A DNA stretch of 64,000 nt from JADGRF01 sp036382515 (GTDB lineage Bacteria > Myxococcota_A > Polyangia > Polyangiales > JAFGIB01), in contig DASVHQ010000135.1 of the NCBI GenBank assembly GCA_036382515.1, positions 1 through 64,000 on the forward strand, read 5' to 3'. Under the pieces are notes generated by a model. It saw only the letters and a list, made by a program, of their open reading frames with translations. It did not search any database and was not told the DNA's origin. Position numbers and translations under genes: made by a program. Shown one piece after another: positions 8,738-17,110 of the stretch (positions within the stretch are counted from its first letter, which is position 1; the number at the start of each line of letters is the position of its first letter).

Positions 8738-10018
8738 TCAGCGCGCGAGCCACGGGTTCTGCACGACGATGGTCTGCTCGCGGTCGGGGCCCACGCTGAC
8801 GATCCAGGCCTTGCAGCCGACCATGTCCTCGATCGCACACACGTAGCGAAGTGCGTTCTTGGGCAGCTCGTGCAGCGCACGACACGACGTGACGGGCTCG
8901 TCCCAGCCGGGGAAGCTCTCGTACACCGGGGTGACGGATTCGAGATCGTCGTAGGGCAGATCCTCGATGCGCTTGCCGTCGCGTTCGTACGCGACGCACA
9001 CCTTGATCTCGTCCATGCCGGTCAGCACGTCGACCTTCATGATGGCGAGGCCTGACAGACCGTTGATGCGTGTGGCTTGGCGCAGCGCCGGGATGTCCAG
9101 CCAACCGCAGCGGCGCGGGCGCCCTGTGGTGGCACCGAATTCGGCGCCGGCTTCGCGCAGTGCTTCGCCGAGGTCGCCAGACATCTCGGTGGGGAAGGGA
9201 CCTGCGCCGACGCGTGTGGCGTACGCCTTGGTGATGCCAACGACGGCCGAGATTGCGGTGGGCCCGATGCCAGCGCCGGTGCACGCGCCGCCCGCGACCG
9301 TGGACGAGCTGGTGACGAACGGGTAGGTGCCACTGTCGACGTCGAGCAAGGCGCCCTGCGCACCTTCGAGCAGCACGCGCTTGCTGGTGGCGAGGGCGTC
9401 TTGCACGCAGCGCGAGGCGTCGCCGATCAATGCTTCGAACTCACGAGCCATCGCGAGGTACGCAGCGACGATCTCGTCGCGGCCGGGTAGCGTGCCGCCG
9501 AGCGCATTGGCGACCGGCAGCCAGGCTTCGAGGTTGGCATCGAGCTTCGCCTCGAGCTTGCTGCGCGAGAGCAGGTCGCCGATGCGAATGCCGCGCCGCG
9601 CGGCTTTGTCTTCGTACGCCGGGCCGATGCCGCGCTTGGTGGTGCCGATCGAGCCTTTGCGCGCGTCGCGCAGCGAATCGATGATCACGTGATGCGGCAG
9701 CACGACGTGCGCACGATCGGAGACCACGAAGCGATCGGGCGAGAAAAGCTTGCGCTTCTTCAGCTCGGCCAGCTCGGCCACCAACACAGCAGGATCGATC
9801 ACCGTGCCCTGACCAAGCACGCACACCGTGCGTGGGCTCAGCGCGCCCGATGGAATCAGATGAAAGACAATCTTCTCGCCGTCCACGACGAGCGTGTGTC
9901 CGGCGTTCGCACCACCCGCATAGCGGACGATGACGTCCGCCTGTTGCGAGTAGATGTCGACGATCTTGCCTTTGCCTTCATCGCCCCACTGGGCGCCCAC
10001 GACCACGACGGCTCCCAT
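8738..10018 (-). CDS. purA: Adenylosuccinate synthetase
   Basis: PurA makes adenylosuccinate from IMP, aspartate and GTP, the first committed step to AMP. The 426-residue protein has the P-loop-like GAQWGDEGKGKIVD at its N-terminus, GGANAGHTLV with the catalytic His, GTTKRGIGPAYEDKAAR, and QGALLDVDSGTYPFVTSSST. Length and motif order are normal. It is the last gene of a serA-hisZ-purA run: the hisZ stop is 3 bases upstream of the purA start. Pairing of hisZ with purA is known in several Proteobacteria; coupling to serA here ties serine, histidine and purine synthesis into one transcript. Confidence 0.97.
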   Translation of the reverse strand: MGAVVVVGAQWGDEGKGKIVDIYSQQADVIVRYAGGANAGHTLVVDGEKIVFHLIPSGALSPRTVCVLGQGTVIDPAVLVAELAELKKRKLFSPDRFVVSDRAHVVLPHHVIIDSLRDARKGSIGTTKRGIGPAYEDKAARRGIRIGDLLSRSKLEAKLDANLEAWLPVANALGGTLPGRDEIVAAYLAMAREFEALIGDASRCVQDALATSKRVLLEGAQGALLDVDSGTYPFVTSSSTVAGGACTGAGIGPTAISAVVGITKAYATRVGAGPFPTEMSGDLGEALREAGAEFGATTGRPRRCGWLDIPALRQATRINGLSGLAIMKVDVLTGMDEIKVCVAYERDGKRIEDLPYDDLESVTPVYESFPGWDEPVTSCRALHELPKNALRYVCAIEDMVGCKAWIVSVGPDREQTIVVQNPWLAR

Positions 10019-10021
10019 TGC

Positions 10022-11428
10022 CTAGCCCTTCGTCGATTCTTGCGCCCACGCACGGAGCGCCACGATGGATGCGATATCTTCGGGCTTCACGGCCTGTTCG
10101 GCCGCATCACGTGTCCGAAGGAAACGAGCTGCTGTGCGAGTCAGCACGAGTGCGGCATCGTACCCCCATGCACGCGTAAAGGCGAGGCACGAACGCACAT
10201 CCGCGTGGTGCGGCAGCGTCGCGGCGACCACGCGCTCTTGCCGCAGGCGCGTGGCCAGGGCGTGCCGTCGTGCTTCGGTGCCGCCGGCGACGACGAGCCG
10301 CAGCGGGGCGGCTTCGCGTGAGCCCACGCCCGCAGTGCGCAGCGCCCATTGCAGGTTTTCCAGGTCGAACGCAAACCCGGTCGCGGGCTGGTCCGTGCCG
10401 AAGCGGCGCAGCAAGCGATCGTAGCGACCGCCCATGCCCACGGGCTCGCCCGGTCCCTCGGCGAGCACGGCAAAGCTCATACCCGTGTAGTAGCTGGAGC
10501 CGCGGGCATCGCTCAGGTCGACGCCGAGCCTGTGCTCGAGCCCGAGCTTCGCGAGACGCTCGACGATCTCTTCGAGGTTCGCAAGCCCTGCCTGTGCGGC
10601 CGGCCAGCGCAGCGCGCGCTTCGCCTCGGCGATCACGTCGAGGTCGCCGTAGTGATCGGTCAGCGTCAAGAGGCGCGTCGCGGCTTCGGCGGGCACGTCG
10701 GCTTCTTGCAGGAGCGCAGCGAGAGCCGCGTGATCTTTGCGAGCCAGCGCTTCGGACACCGGCGCACGCAACACGGCGGGCAGTGTGTCGAGCACGGACT
10801 GTGCAATGGTCACCTGACTGAGCTCGATGCGAAAATCAGGCAAGCCCGCGTCTTCACACGCACGACTGGCGAGCCAAACGATTTCGGTGTCGGCTTCCGG
10901 TCCGGCGATGCCCACGCACTCGACGCCCGCCTGCGTGATCTGCTGATGCGAGCGCGCGCGCCCGCGCCTGCGGCGGATCACGCGGCCCTCGTAACACAGT
11001 CGCCAGGGGGCAGGGTGGCCGGCCATGCGCGTCGCGATCACACGCGCAATCTGGGGCGTGATGTCGGGGCGCAGCACAGCGACCTCGCCGCTCTCGGGCT
11101 CGACGAAGCGCAAGAGGTCCCGTGGGTCGAGCGAATCGCTGCCGCGCTCCACCACTTCCGCGTGCTCGAAGAGCGGCGTGGTGATGAGGTCGTAGCCGGC
11201 GAGCTCGAAGGTCTCGAGCACCAGGCGCGTGAGTACGCGGCGCGCGTTGGCTTCCGGCGGCAACAAGTCGCCCATGCCCTTGGGCGTGCGCAAGGGTGTG
11301 CCGTGTGCGGCCAGCGAGTGCCCGAGCACGCGCCCGCCGCCAAGACTCGAGGTCTGCTGCGGCGGGGCGGGAACGACTAGCTCTGGGCCTGCGCTCTTGC
11401 GGGTGCGAGCTGGGCGCCTTGCTTTCAC
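10022..11428 (-). CDS. hisZ: ATP phosphoribosyltransferase regulatory subunit
   Basis: HisZ is a catalytically inactive histidyl-tRNA-synthetase paralogue that activates the short form of HisG in histidine synthesis. The protein carries the class II synthetase-like blocks TPKGMGDLLPPEANARRVL, VLRPDITPQIARV, YEGRVIRRRRGR and GMGGRYDRLLRRFG, and the C-terminal part is not a full anticodon-binding domain. The start is uncertain. A GTG at 11426-11428 overlaps the serA stop as GTGA and would give translational coupling, but adds about 50 Pro/Arg-rich residues; a GTG at 11329 is an alternative just before the conserved block. No hisG is visible in the window. Confidence 0.88.
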   Translation of the reverse strand: MKARRPARTRKSAGPELVVPAPPQQTSSLGGGRVLGHSLAAHGTPLRTPKGMGDLLPPEANARRVLTRLVLETFELAGYDLITTPLFEHAEVVERGSDSLDPRDLLRFVEPESGEVAVLRPDITPQIARVIATRMAGHPAPWRLCYEGRVIRRRRGRARSHQQITQAGVECVGIAGPEADTEIVWLASRACEDAGLPDFRIELSQVTIAQSVLDTLPAVLRAPVSEALARKDHAALAALLQEADVPAEAATRLLTLTDHYGDLDVIAEAKRALRWPAAQAGLANLEEIVERLAKLGLEHRLGVDLSDARGSSYYTGMSFAVLAEGPGEPVGMGGRYDRLLRRFGTDQPATGFAFDLENLQWALRTAGVGSREAAPLRLVVAGGTEARRHALATRLRQERVVAATLPHHADVRSCLAFTRAWGYDAALVLTRTAARFLRTRDAAEQAVKPEDIASIVALRAWAQESTKG

Positions 11429-13011
11429 AGCTTGACGAGCAACACCGAGCGGACGTTCGACAGTCCGCGCAGCTCCTTCAGGACTTCTTCCGGCACGGGC
11501 GCGTCGACGTTCCACAGCGCGAAGGCCTGACCCTCGTGCAAGCCGACCTGCATGCGCGACACGTTGATCTCTCGCTTGCCGAGGATGGTGCCTACCGAAC
11601 CGATGACGCCCGGACGGTCTTCGTTGTGCAGCACGAGCACGTTGCCTTCGAGCGTGGCATCGAGCTCGTAGCCGTCGAGGCCCACGAGCACTGCACCGCC
11701 CGAGGTGCCGAGCGTACCGGTCGCCGTGTGCAAGCCGTGCTCACCGGAAACCGTGACGCGTACCGTCGAGCTGTAGCGGCGCGTCGCTTGCTCGCGCACC
11801 TCGATCACCGAGATGCCGCGTTCCTTGGCCTCGTAGGGCGCGCTCACGGCGTTCACGGGCTCTTCGAGGAAGCGCTCGAGGTAGCCCGAGAGCGCGGCGT
11901 TCGCGACCGGGCGCACGCCGTACTCACCGGCCTCGCCGGTGCAGATGACGCGCAGCTCGCGCACGTCGATGGAGCCGAGCTGGCCCAGCAGCTTGCCGAG
12001 CTTCTGCGCCAGATCCAGGTACGGACGGATCTTCTCGGCGGCGTCACCCGGCAGCGACGGCACGTTCACCGCGTTGCGGATCGCGCCGGTCGTGAGGTAG
12101 TCGGCGACCTGCTCTGCGATCTCGAGCGCCACGCGATCCTGCGCTTCGCCCGTGGAGGCACCCAGGTGCGGCGTGCAGATCACGTTGTCGAGCTTGAGCA
12201 GCGGGTGCTCGGGGTTCACCGGCTCCTTCTCGAACACGTCGAGCGCAGCGCCCGCGATCTTGCCTTCCTTCAGCGCGACCTCGAGATCCTGCTCGTTCAC
12301 GATGCCGCCACGAGCTGCATTCACCAGCAGGGCGCCCTTCTTCATCTTCGCGAAAGAGTCCTTGTTGAAGAGGTTCTTGGTCTCGGGCGTGAGCGGCGCG
12401 TGGATGGTCACGAAGTCGCTGCGCGTGAAGATCTGCTCGATGGGCACGAGCTCGATGCCGAGGCTCGAGGCCTTGTCGTGCGTGAGCACGGGATCGAACG
12501 CGATCACGTTCAGCTTCAGGCCGTGCGCGCGATCCGCGACGATGCGGCCGATGTTGCCCATGCCCACGATGCCCAGCGTCTTGCCGGCAATCTCTTTGCC
12601 CTCGAACTTGTTCTTCTCCCACTTGCCGGCGCGCATCGAGGCGGTGGCTTGCGGAACCTTGCGCGCGAGCGACATCAAGAGCGAGATGGCGTGCTCCGCA
12701 GTGGTCACGGCGTTGCCGGTCGGCGTGTTCATCACGATGATGCCGCGGCGGCTGGCGGCCGGGACATCCACGTTGTCGACGCCGATGCCGGCGCGACCGA
12801 TCACGCGCAGGTTGTCGGCTTTCGCGATGACCTTCGCCGTGACCTTGGAGCCGCTGCGGATCACCAGGGCGTCGTACTCACCGATGGCCGCCGCGAGCTC
12901 ATCCTCGGACAGGCCGGGCTTGTAGTCGACGACGATGCCGGGAGCCGCCTTGAGGACCTGCAGGCCGGACTCACTGAGCTTGTCGGATACCAGTACTTTG
13001 GAGGCAGTCAT
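11425..13011 (-). CDS. serA: D-3-phosphoglycerate dehydrogenase
   Basis: SerA oxidises 3-phosphoglycerate to phosphohydroxypyruvate, the first step of serine synthesis. The 528-residue protein is the long form: substrate domain (LSESGLQVLKAAPGI), NAD-binding Rossmann core (GKTLGIVGMGNIGRIVADRA), catalytic His in CTPHLGASTGEAQ, then an intervening allosteric domain and a C-terminal ACT domain (VLHNEDRPGVIGSVGTILG). The ACT domain normally binds serine for feedback inhibition. It is the first gene of serA-hisZ-purA, overlaps hisZ by 4 bases, and follows a leader with mutually exclusive hairpins. Confidence 0.96.
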   Translation of the reverse strand: MTASKVLVSDKLSESGLQVLKAAPGIVVDYKPGLSEDELAAAIGEYDALVIRSGSKVTAKVIAKADNLRVIGRAGIGVDNVDVPAASRRGIIVMNTPTGNAVTTAEHAISLLMSLARKVPQATASMRAGKWEKNKFEGKEIAGKTLGIVGMGNIGRIVADRAHGLKLNVIAFDPVLTHDKASSLGIELVPIEQIFTRSDFVTIHAPLTPETKNLFNKDSFAKMKKGALLVNAARGGIVNEQDLEVALKEGKIAGAALDVFEKEPVNPEHPLLKLDNVICTPHLGASTGEAQDRVALEIAEQVADYLTTGAIRNAVNVPSLPGDAAEKIRPYLDLAQKLGKLLGQLGSIDVRELRVICTGEAGEYGVRPVANAALSGYLERFLEEPVNAVSAPYEAKERGISVIEVREQATRRYSSTVRVTVSGEHGLHTATGTLGTSGGAVLVGLDGYELDATLEGNVLVLHNEDRPGVIGSVGTILGKREINVSRMQVGLHEGQAFALWNVDAPVPEEVLKELRGLSNVRSVLLVKL

Positions 13012-13055
13012 TCAACCCACCGCGCTTGTGTTGTTCGCACGTGCAGGACGCACAT

Positions 13056-13083
13056 GAAAAAGCCCGGGAGGGCTACCACCCGG
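13056..13083 (-). promoter_or_regulatory. Attenuator-like hairpin pair in the serA leader
   Basis: On the minus strand the leader contains CCGGGTGGTAGCCCTCCCGG and then GCTTTTTC. Two exclusive folds are possible: CCGGG with CCCGG (13064-13083), or AGCCC with GGGCT (13061-13074) followed by a T-run, an intrinsic terminator about 45 bases before the serA start. This is the layout of transcription attenuation. The TGGT in the first fold's loop recalls the T-box UGGN element, but no T-box stem I was identified, and UGGU would not match the G discriminator of serine tRNA. Confidence 0.45.
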
Positions 13084-13360
13084 CCGTGCACAACGTCAAG
13101 GCAGCGATCGGTATCGCTGACGGAAAAATATGCTAAAGCTGTTCGCCTTGGGCAGATGCAATTCCGTGCTTGACCACACACGTGGTTTCGCTCTAAACGC
13201 CCGCGGCCGTCTTACGTGGGCGGCCTTCGCACGGCGAAGACTGATCAACTGGTTACTGGCAAGCGCTGCTGACCCTGGTTGCGCTGGCAGTCACTGGCAG
13301 TCAGCGGATCGCGAGGCTCACGACGCACCGCGAGTTTGCGCAGGCGGCTCTCGTTGCCGC

Positions 13361-13390
13361 TTGAGCAGTGGATGGAACTTCTCGTATAAG
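13361..13390 (+). promoter_or_regulatory. Promoter of the act (alternative complex III) operon
   Basis: TTGAGC (13361-13366), an 18-base spacer and TATAAG (13385-13390) lie 79 bases before the first gene, giving a 5' leader of about 70 bases. The rest of the 13012-13469 gap holds the serA leader and no recognisable gene. Confidence 0.6.
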
Positions 13391-13469
13391 GGCGCGCGCA
13401 TTGGCGTAGACCGGCGCGCGGACCAGGCTTTTCGGCCGACCCACTCCATAGTCGATTACGGGCACGCAA

Positions 13470-14102
13470 ATGCAGATATTCCCGCGTTCTCTCAACTACC
13501 TGCCACTGGTCGCCGCCCTGGGCGTCGCAGTGCTCGGCGGCGGTGTCACCACCGGCATCTGGTACTACTTCTCGCCGAAGAACACGCAGGTCGGTTACGC
13601 GCCCGAGCAGCCGATTCACTACAGCCACAAGCTGCACGCCGGTGAGCTGGGGATGGACTGCCGCTACTGCCACGCCAACATCGAGCGCTCGCAGGAGGCG
13701 ATGATCCCGCCGACGCAAGCGTGCATGGGCTGTCACGCAGTGGTGAAGAAGGACTCTCCGAAGCTCGCCGCTCTGCGCGACAGCTGGAAGACCGGCAAGC
13801 CCGTGGAGTGGGTGCGCGTGCATCGCGTGGCCGACTACGTGTTCTTCGATCACAGCGTGCATCTGGCGGCGGGCGTGGGCTGCGTGAGCTGCCACGGTCG
13901 CATCGATCAGATGGATGTGGTGCGTCAGGACCAACCGCTGAACATGGTTTGGTGCTTGGAGTGTCATCGCAATCCCAATCCGAACCTTCGCCCGAAGGAT
14001 CAGATCACCAACATGACCTGGAAGCCGTCCGCCGAGGAAGCCACGCAGCTGGCCGAAGTGAAGCTGCGCGGGCCGCAACATTGTTCGGGGTGCCACCGAT
14101 GA
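13470..14102 (+). CDS. actA: Alternative complex III, pentaheme cytochrome c subunit ActA
   Basis: ActA is the multiheme electron-carrying subunit of alternative complex III, anchored at the periplasmic side. The 210-residue protein has one N-terminal membrane anchor (LVAALGVAVLGGGVTTGIWYYF) and five CXXCH heme motifs: CRYCH, CMGCH, CVSCH, CLECH and CSGCH. Additional His residues in HYSHKLHAG, RVHRVADYVFFDHSVH are likely axial ligands. It opens the six-gene act operon and its stop overlaps the actB start as ATGA. Five hemes agrees with described ActA proteins. Confidence 0.93.
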   Translation: MQIFPRSLNYLPLVAALGVAVLGGGVTTGIWYYFSPKNTQVGYAPEQPIHYSHKLHAGELGMDCRYCHANIERSQEAMIPPTQACMGCHAVVKKDSPKLAALRDSWKTGKPVEWVRVHRVADYVFFDHSVHLAAGVGCVSCHGRIDQMDVVRQDQPLNMVWCLECHRNPNPNLRPKDQITNMTWKPSAEEATQLAEVKLRGPQHCSGCHR

Positions 14103-17100
14103 GTACCGCAGGCAACAAACAAGAGACCTCGTCCGGCAAGCGCTTGTTCTGGCGCAGCCTGGAGCAGAAGGCTGACCCCCAGGCACAGCACGAGGAGGCC
14201 AAGGCCTCCGACGTGGTGAAGCAGACGATCAGCCACGACGAGCTGTTTACGCTGCGGCGTCGCAACTTCCTCGGCTTGAGCGGTGCGATGGCGGCGCTCG
14301 TCGGCGTGGAAGGCTGCGTGCGTCGCCCGGTCGAGAACATCATGCCGTACGCCGACATGCCGGAGTACATCAACCCGGGCGTGCCGCTGCATTACGCCAC
14401 GGCGACGCAGCGCAACGGCGAAGCGCTTGGCCTGGTGGTCACGACCTTCGAGGGTCGTCCGACGAAGATCGAAGGTAACCCCGATCATCCGACGAGCCTC
14501 GGCGCAACGGACTTGCTCGCGCAGGCCGGCATCCTCGAGCTGTACGACCCCGAGCGCTCGCATGCTCCGACGCACAAGGGTGTGGCCGCGAGCTTCGCGG
14601 ACTTCGACGCGTTCGTCGCGACCAAGCTCGCGGAGCTGCAGAAGAACGGCGGCTCCGGTCTGCGAGTGTTGGCCCAGCCCACGAATTCACCCACCTTTGT
14701 GCGCATGCGCGCCGCGCTGTTGGCGAAGTTGCCACAAGCGCGCGTGCACACGTATGCACCGGTGAGCCAGAGCCAAGTGCTGGAGTCGACGCGCATTGCG
14801 TTCGGCCAACCGACCAGCGTGCTGCACGACTTCTCGCAGGCGAAGGTCGTGGTCGCGCTCGACTCCGACTTCATGATGACCGAGCCCGGTTCGGTTCGCT
14901 CGGCGCGGCAGTTCGCGAGCGCGCGTGACATGGAGTCGGCAAGCGGCACCATGAACCGCCTGTACGCGGTCGAGCCGCTGTTCTCGGTGACGGGTAGCAA
15001 CGCCGATCATCGGCTGCGCCTACCTGCGCAGGACATCGCTCGCTACGCGCGCGCGTTGGCCGCGGAGCTCATCTCAGCTCACGGCGTGCAACTGGGTGCG
15101 ATCGCCCCGGCCGTTCAGGGCGTCGCGACCGATGGCATTCCGGAGCACTGGCTCAAGGCCGTTGCGAGCGATCTCGCGGCGAACACTGGTCGCTCACTGG
15201 TCGTTGCAGGCGCGCGTCAGCCGGCGGCGGTTCACGCGCTGGTGCACGCGCTCAACCGCGCGCTGGGCAACGCCGGCAAGACGGTGACCTACGGCGAAGC
15301 GCTCGACCCGACGGAGGCCGACAATTTTGCGAGCATCGCTGCGCTGGCCTCCGACATGGCCGCCGGCAAGGTCGACACGCTGGTGATTCTGGGCGGCAAC
15401 CCCGCTCACGACGCGCCGGCCGATCTGCACTTCGGCGACGCGCTCGCCAAGGTCGGCACGAGCATCCACGTCTCCAGTCACGACGAAGAGACGGCGGCGC
15501 TCACCACCTGGCACCTGCCGCGCGCGCACGAGCTCGAGACCTGGGGCGATCTGCAAGCCTCCACGGGTCACTACACCGTGCAGCAGCCGATGCTCGCGCC
15601 GCTGTGGGGCGGCCGCAGCGACATCGAAGTGCTGGGGCAGCTCGCGGGTGAGCCGGCGTGGCGAGGTCACGACCTCGTGCAGGCCACGGTGACCGGTCGT
15701 GGGATCAACGGCGAGCTCGCGTGGCGTCAGCTGCTCCACAAGGGCGTTGCGGAACAGACGTTCGCGCGCGTGCTCGGAGCGCTCGAAGTTCGTGACGGAG
15801 AGGTCGCGGGCGCGCTGCGCAAGCTGACCGATGCGCCGGCGCTCAGCGCAAGCAACCTCGAGGTCGTGTTCGCGGCCGATGCGAAGATGTTCGATGGGCG
15901 CTACGCGAACAGCACCTGGCTGCTCGAGTTGCCCGATCCGCAGACGCGCATCACCTGGGACAACGCCGCCTTGATCGGGCCGAGCACCGCCAAGGAGCTG
16001 GGCCTCAAGAGTGGCGACATGGTGCGCCTGTCGAAGGACGGTGCGTCGGTCGACATCGTGACGTGGGTGCAGCCGGGCCAGGCGCCCAACAGCATCGGTC
16101 TCACGCTCGGTTGGGGTCGCAAGAAGGCCGGCAGCAACGGCAACGGCCACGGCTTCGACGTCTACCCGCTGCGCACGACCGCGGCCCCGCACTTCACCGC
16201 GGGCGTGGCCGTGCAGAAGCTCGGCGTGACTTATCCGCTGTCGCAGGTGCAAGAACACGACAGCATGGAAGGCCGCCCGCTCGCGATCGATGCGACGCTC
16301 TCCGAGTACAAGGAGAAGCCCAACTTCCCCGAGTTCAAGTCGCCCGACCCGCAGTTTGCCCCGCTTTGGAAGATGCAGGACTACAGCAAGGGCAACCAGT
16401 GGGGGATGAACGTCGATCTCAACACGTGCAATGGCTGCAACGCGTGCGTGATCGCCTGTCAGGCCGAGAACAACGTTCCGGTGGTTGGTAAGGAGCAGGT
16501 CGCGCGCGGCCGTTCGATGCACTGGTTCCGCATCGACCGCTACTACGTGGGCGACAACGAAGACACCCCGGAGGTCGCGTTCCAGCCGGTGGGCTGTCAG
16601 CATTGCGAAGAAGCGCCGTGCGAGAACGTTTGCCCGGTGGCCGCCACGTCGCACAGCCCCGAGGGCTTGAACGACATCGCGTACAACCGCTGCATCGGTA
16701 CGCGCTATTGCATGAACAACTGCCCGTACAAGGTGCGTCGCTTCAACTTCCTGAACTTCAATCAGGACATCCCCGAGACGCTGCAGATGCAGAAGAACCC
16801 GAACGTCACCGTGCGCTTCCGCGGTGTCGTCGAGAAGTGCACCTACTGCGTGCAGCGCATCCAGAAGGCCAAGAGCACCGCCAAGCAAGAAGGCCGCCAC
16901 TGGCTGCGCGACGGCGAAGTGGTGTCGGCGTGCCAGCAGGTTTGCCCGACGCAAGCCATCACCTTCGGTGACATCAACAACCCGAAGAGCGTGGTGTCCA
17001 CGAAGCGCAGGACCGATCGCAACTACGCGCTGCTCGCCGAGGTTGGCGCGCGGCCGCGCACGCGCTTCCTCGGCAAGATTCGCAATCCGAACCCGGAGAT

Positions 17101-17110
17101 GAAGTCATGA
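14099..17110 (+). CDS. actB: Alternative complex III, molybdopterin-like/iron-sulfur subunit ActB
   Basis: ActB is the large fusion subunit of alternative complex III. Residues about 1-750 resemble a molybdopterin oxidoreductase domain (in the family it carries no Mo cofactor), and about 760-1000 form a ferredoxin-like domain. A twin-arginine-type signal (RRRNFLGLSGAMAALVG) lies near residues 57-75. Cys clusters for up to four iron-sulfur centres are visible: CNGCNACVIACQAEN, CQHCEEAPCENVCPV, CIGTRYCMNNCPYKVRRF, and CTYC with CQQVCPTQAITFGD. Length is 1003 residues. The start at 14099 overlaps the end of actA; the longer frame reading through actA is not real. It overlaps actC by 4 bases. Confidence 0.94.
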   Translation: MSTAGNKQETSSGKRLFWRSLEQKADPQAQHEEAKASDVVKQTISHDELFTLRRRNFLGLSGAMAALVGVEGCVRRPVENIMPYADMPEYINPGVPLHYATATQRNGEALGLVVTTFEGRPTKIEGNPDHPTSLGATDLLAQAGILELYDPERSHAPTHKGVAASFADFDAFVATKLAELQKNGGSGLRVLAQPTNSPTFVRMRAALLAKLPQARVHTYAPVSQSQVLESTRIAFGQPTSVLHDFSQAKVVVALDSDFMMTEPGSVRSARQFASARDMESASGTMNRLYAVEPLFSVTGSNADHRLRLPAQDIARYARALAAELISAHGVQLGAIAPAVQGVATDGIPEHWLKAVASDLAANTGRSLVVAGARQPAAVHALVHALNRALGNAGKTVTYGEALDPTEADNFASIAALASDMAAGKVDTLVILGGNPAHDAPADLHFGDALAKVGTSIHVSSHDEETAALTTWHLPRAHELETWGDLQASTGHYTVQQPMLAPLWGGRSDIEVLGQLAGEPAWRGHDLVQATVTGRGINGELAWRQLLHKGVAEQTFARVLGALEVRDGEVAGALRKLTDAPALSASNLEVVFAADAKMFDGRYANSTWLLELPDPQTRITWDNAALIGPSTAKELGLKSGDMVRLSKDGASVDIVTWVQPGQAPNSIGLTLGWGRKKAGSNGNGHGFDVYPLRTTAAPHFTAGVAVQKLGVTYPLSQVQEHDSMEGRPLAIDATLSEYKEKPNFPEFKSPDPQFAPLWKMQDYSKGNQWGMNVDLNTCNGCNACVIACQAENNVPVVGKEQVARGRSMHWFRIDRYYVGDNEDTPEVAFQPVGCQHCEEAPCENVCPVAATSHSPEGLNDIAYNRCIGTRYCMNNCPYKVRRFNFLNFNQDIPETLQMQKNPNVTVRFRGVVEKCTYCVQRIQKAKSTAKQEGRHWLRDGEVVSACQQVCPTQAITFGDINNPKSVVSTKRRTDRNYALLAEVGARPRTRFLGKIRNPNPEMKS

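Noticed and set aside
13056..13083. A full T-box riboswitch before serA
   Set aside because: Only a TGGT-like element and terminator pair are seen; stem I with a specifier codon was not found, and TGGT would not fit the serine tRNA discriminator.
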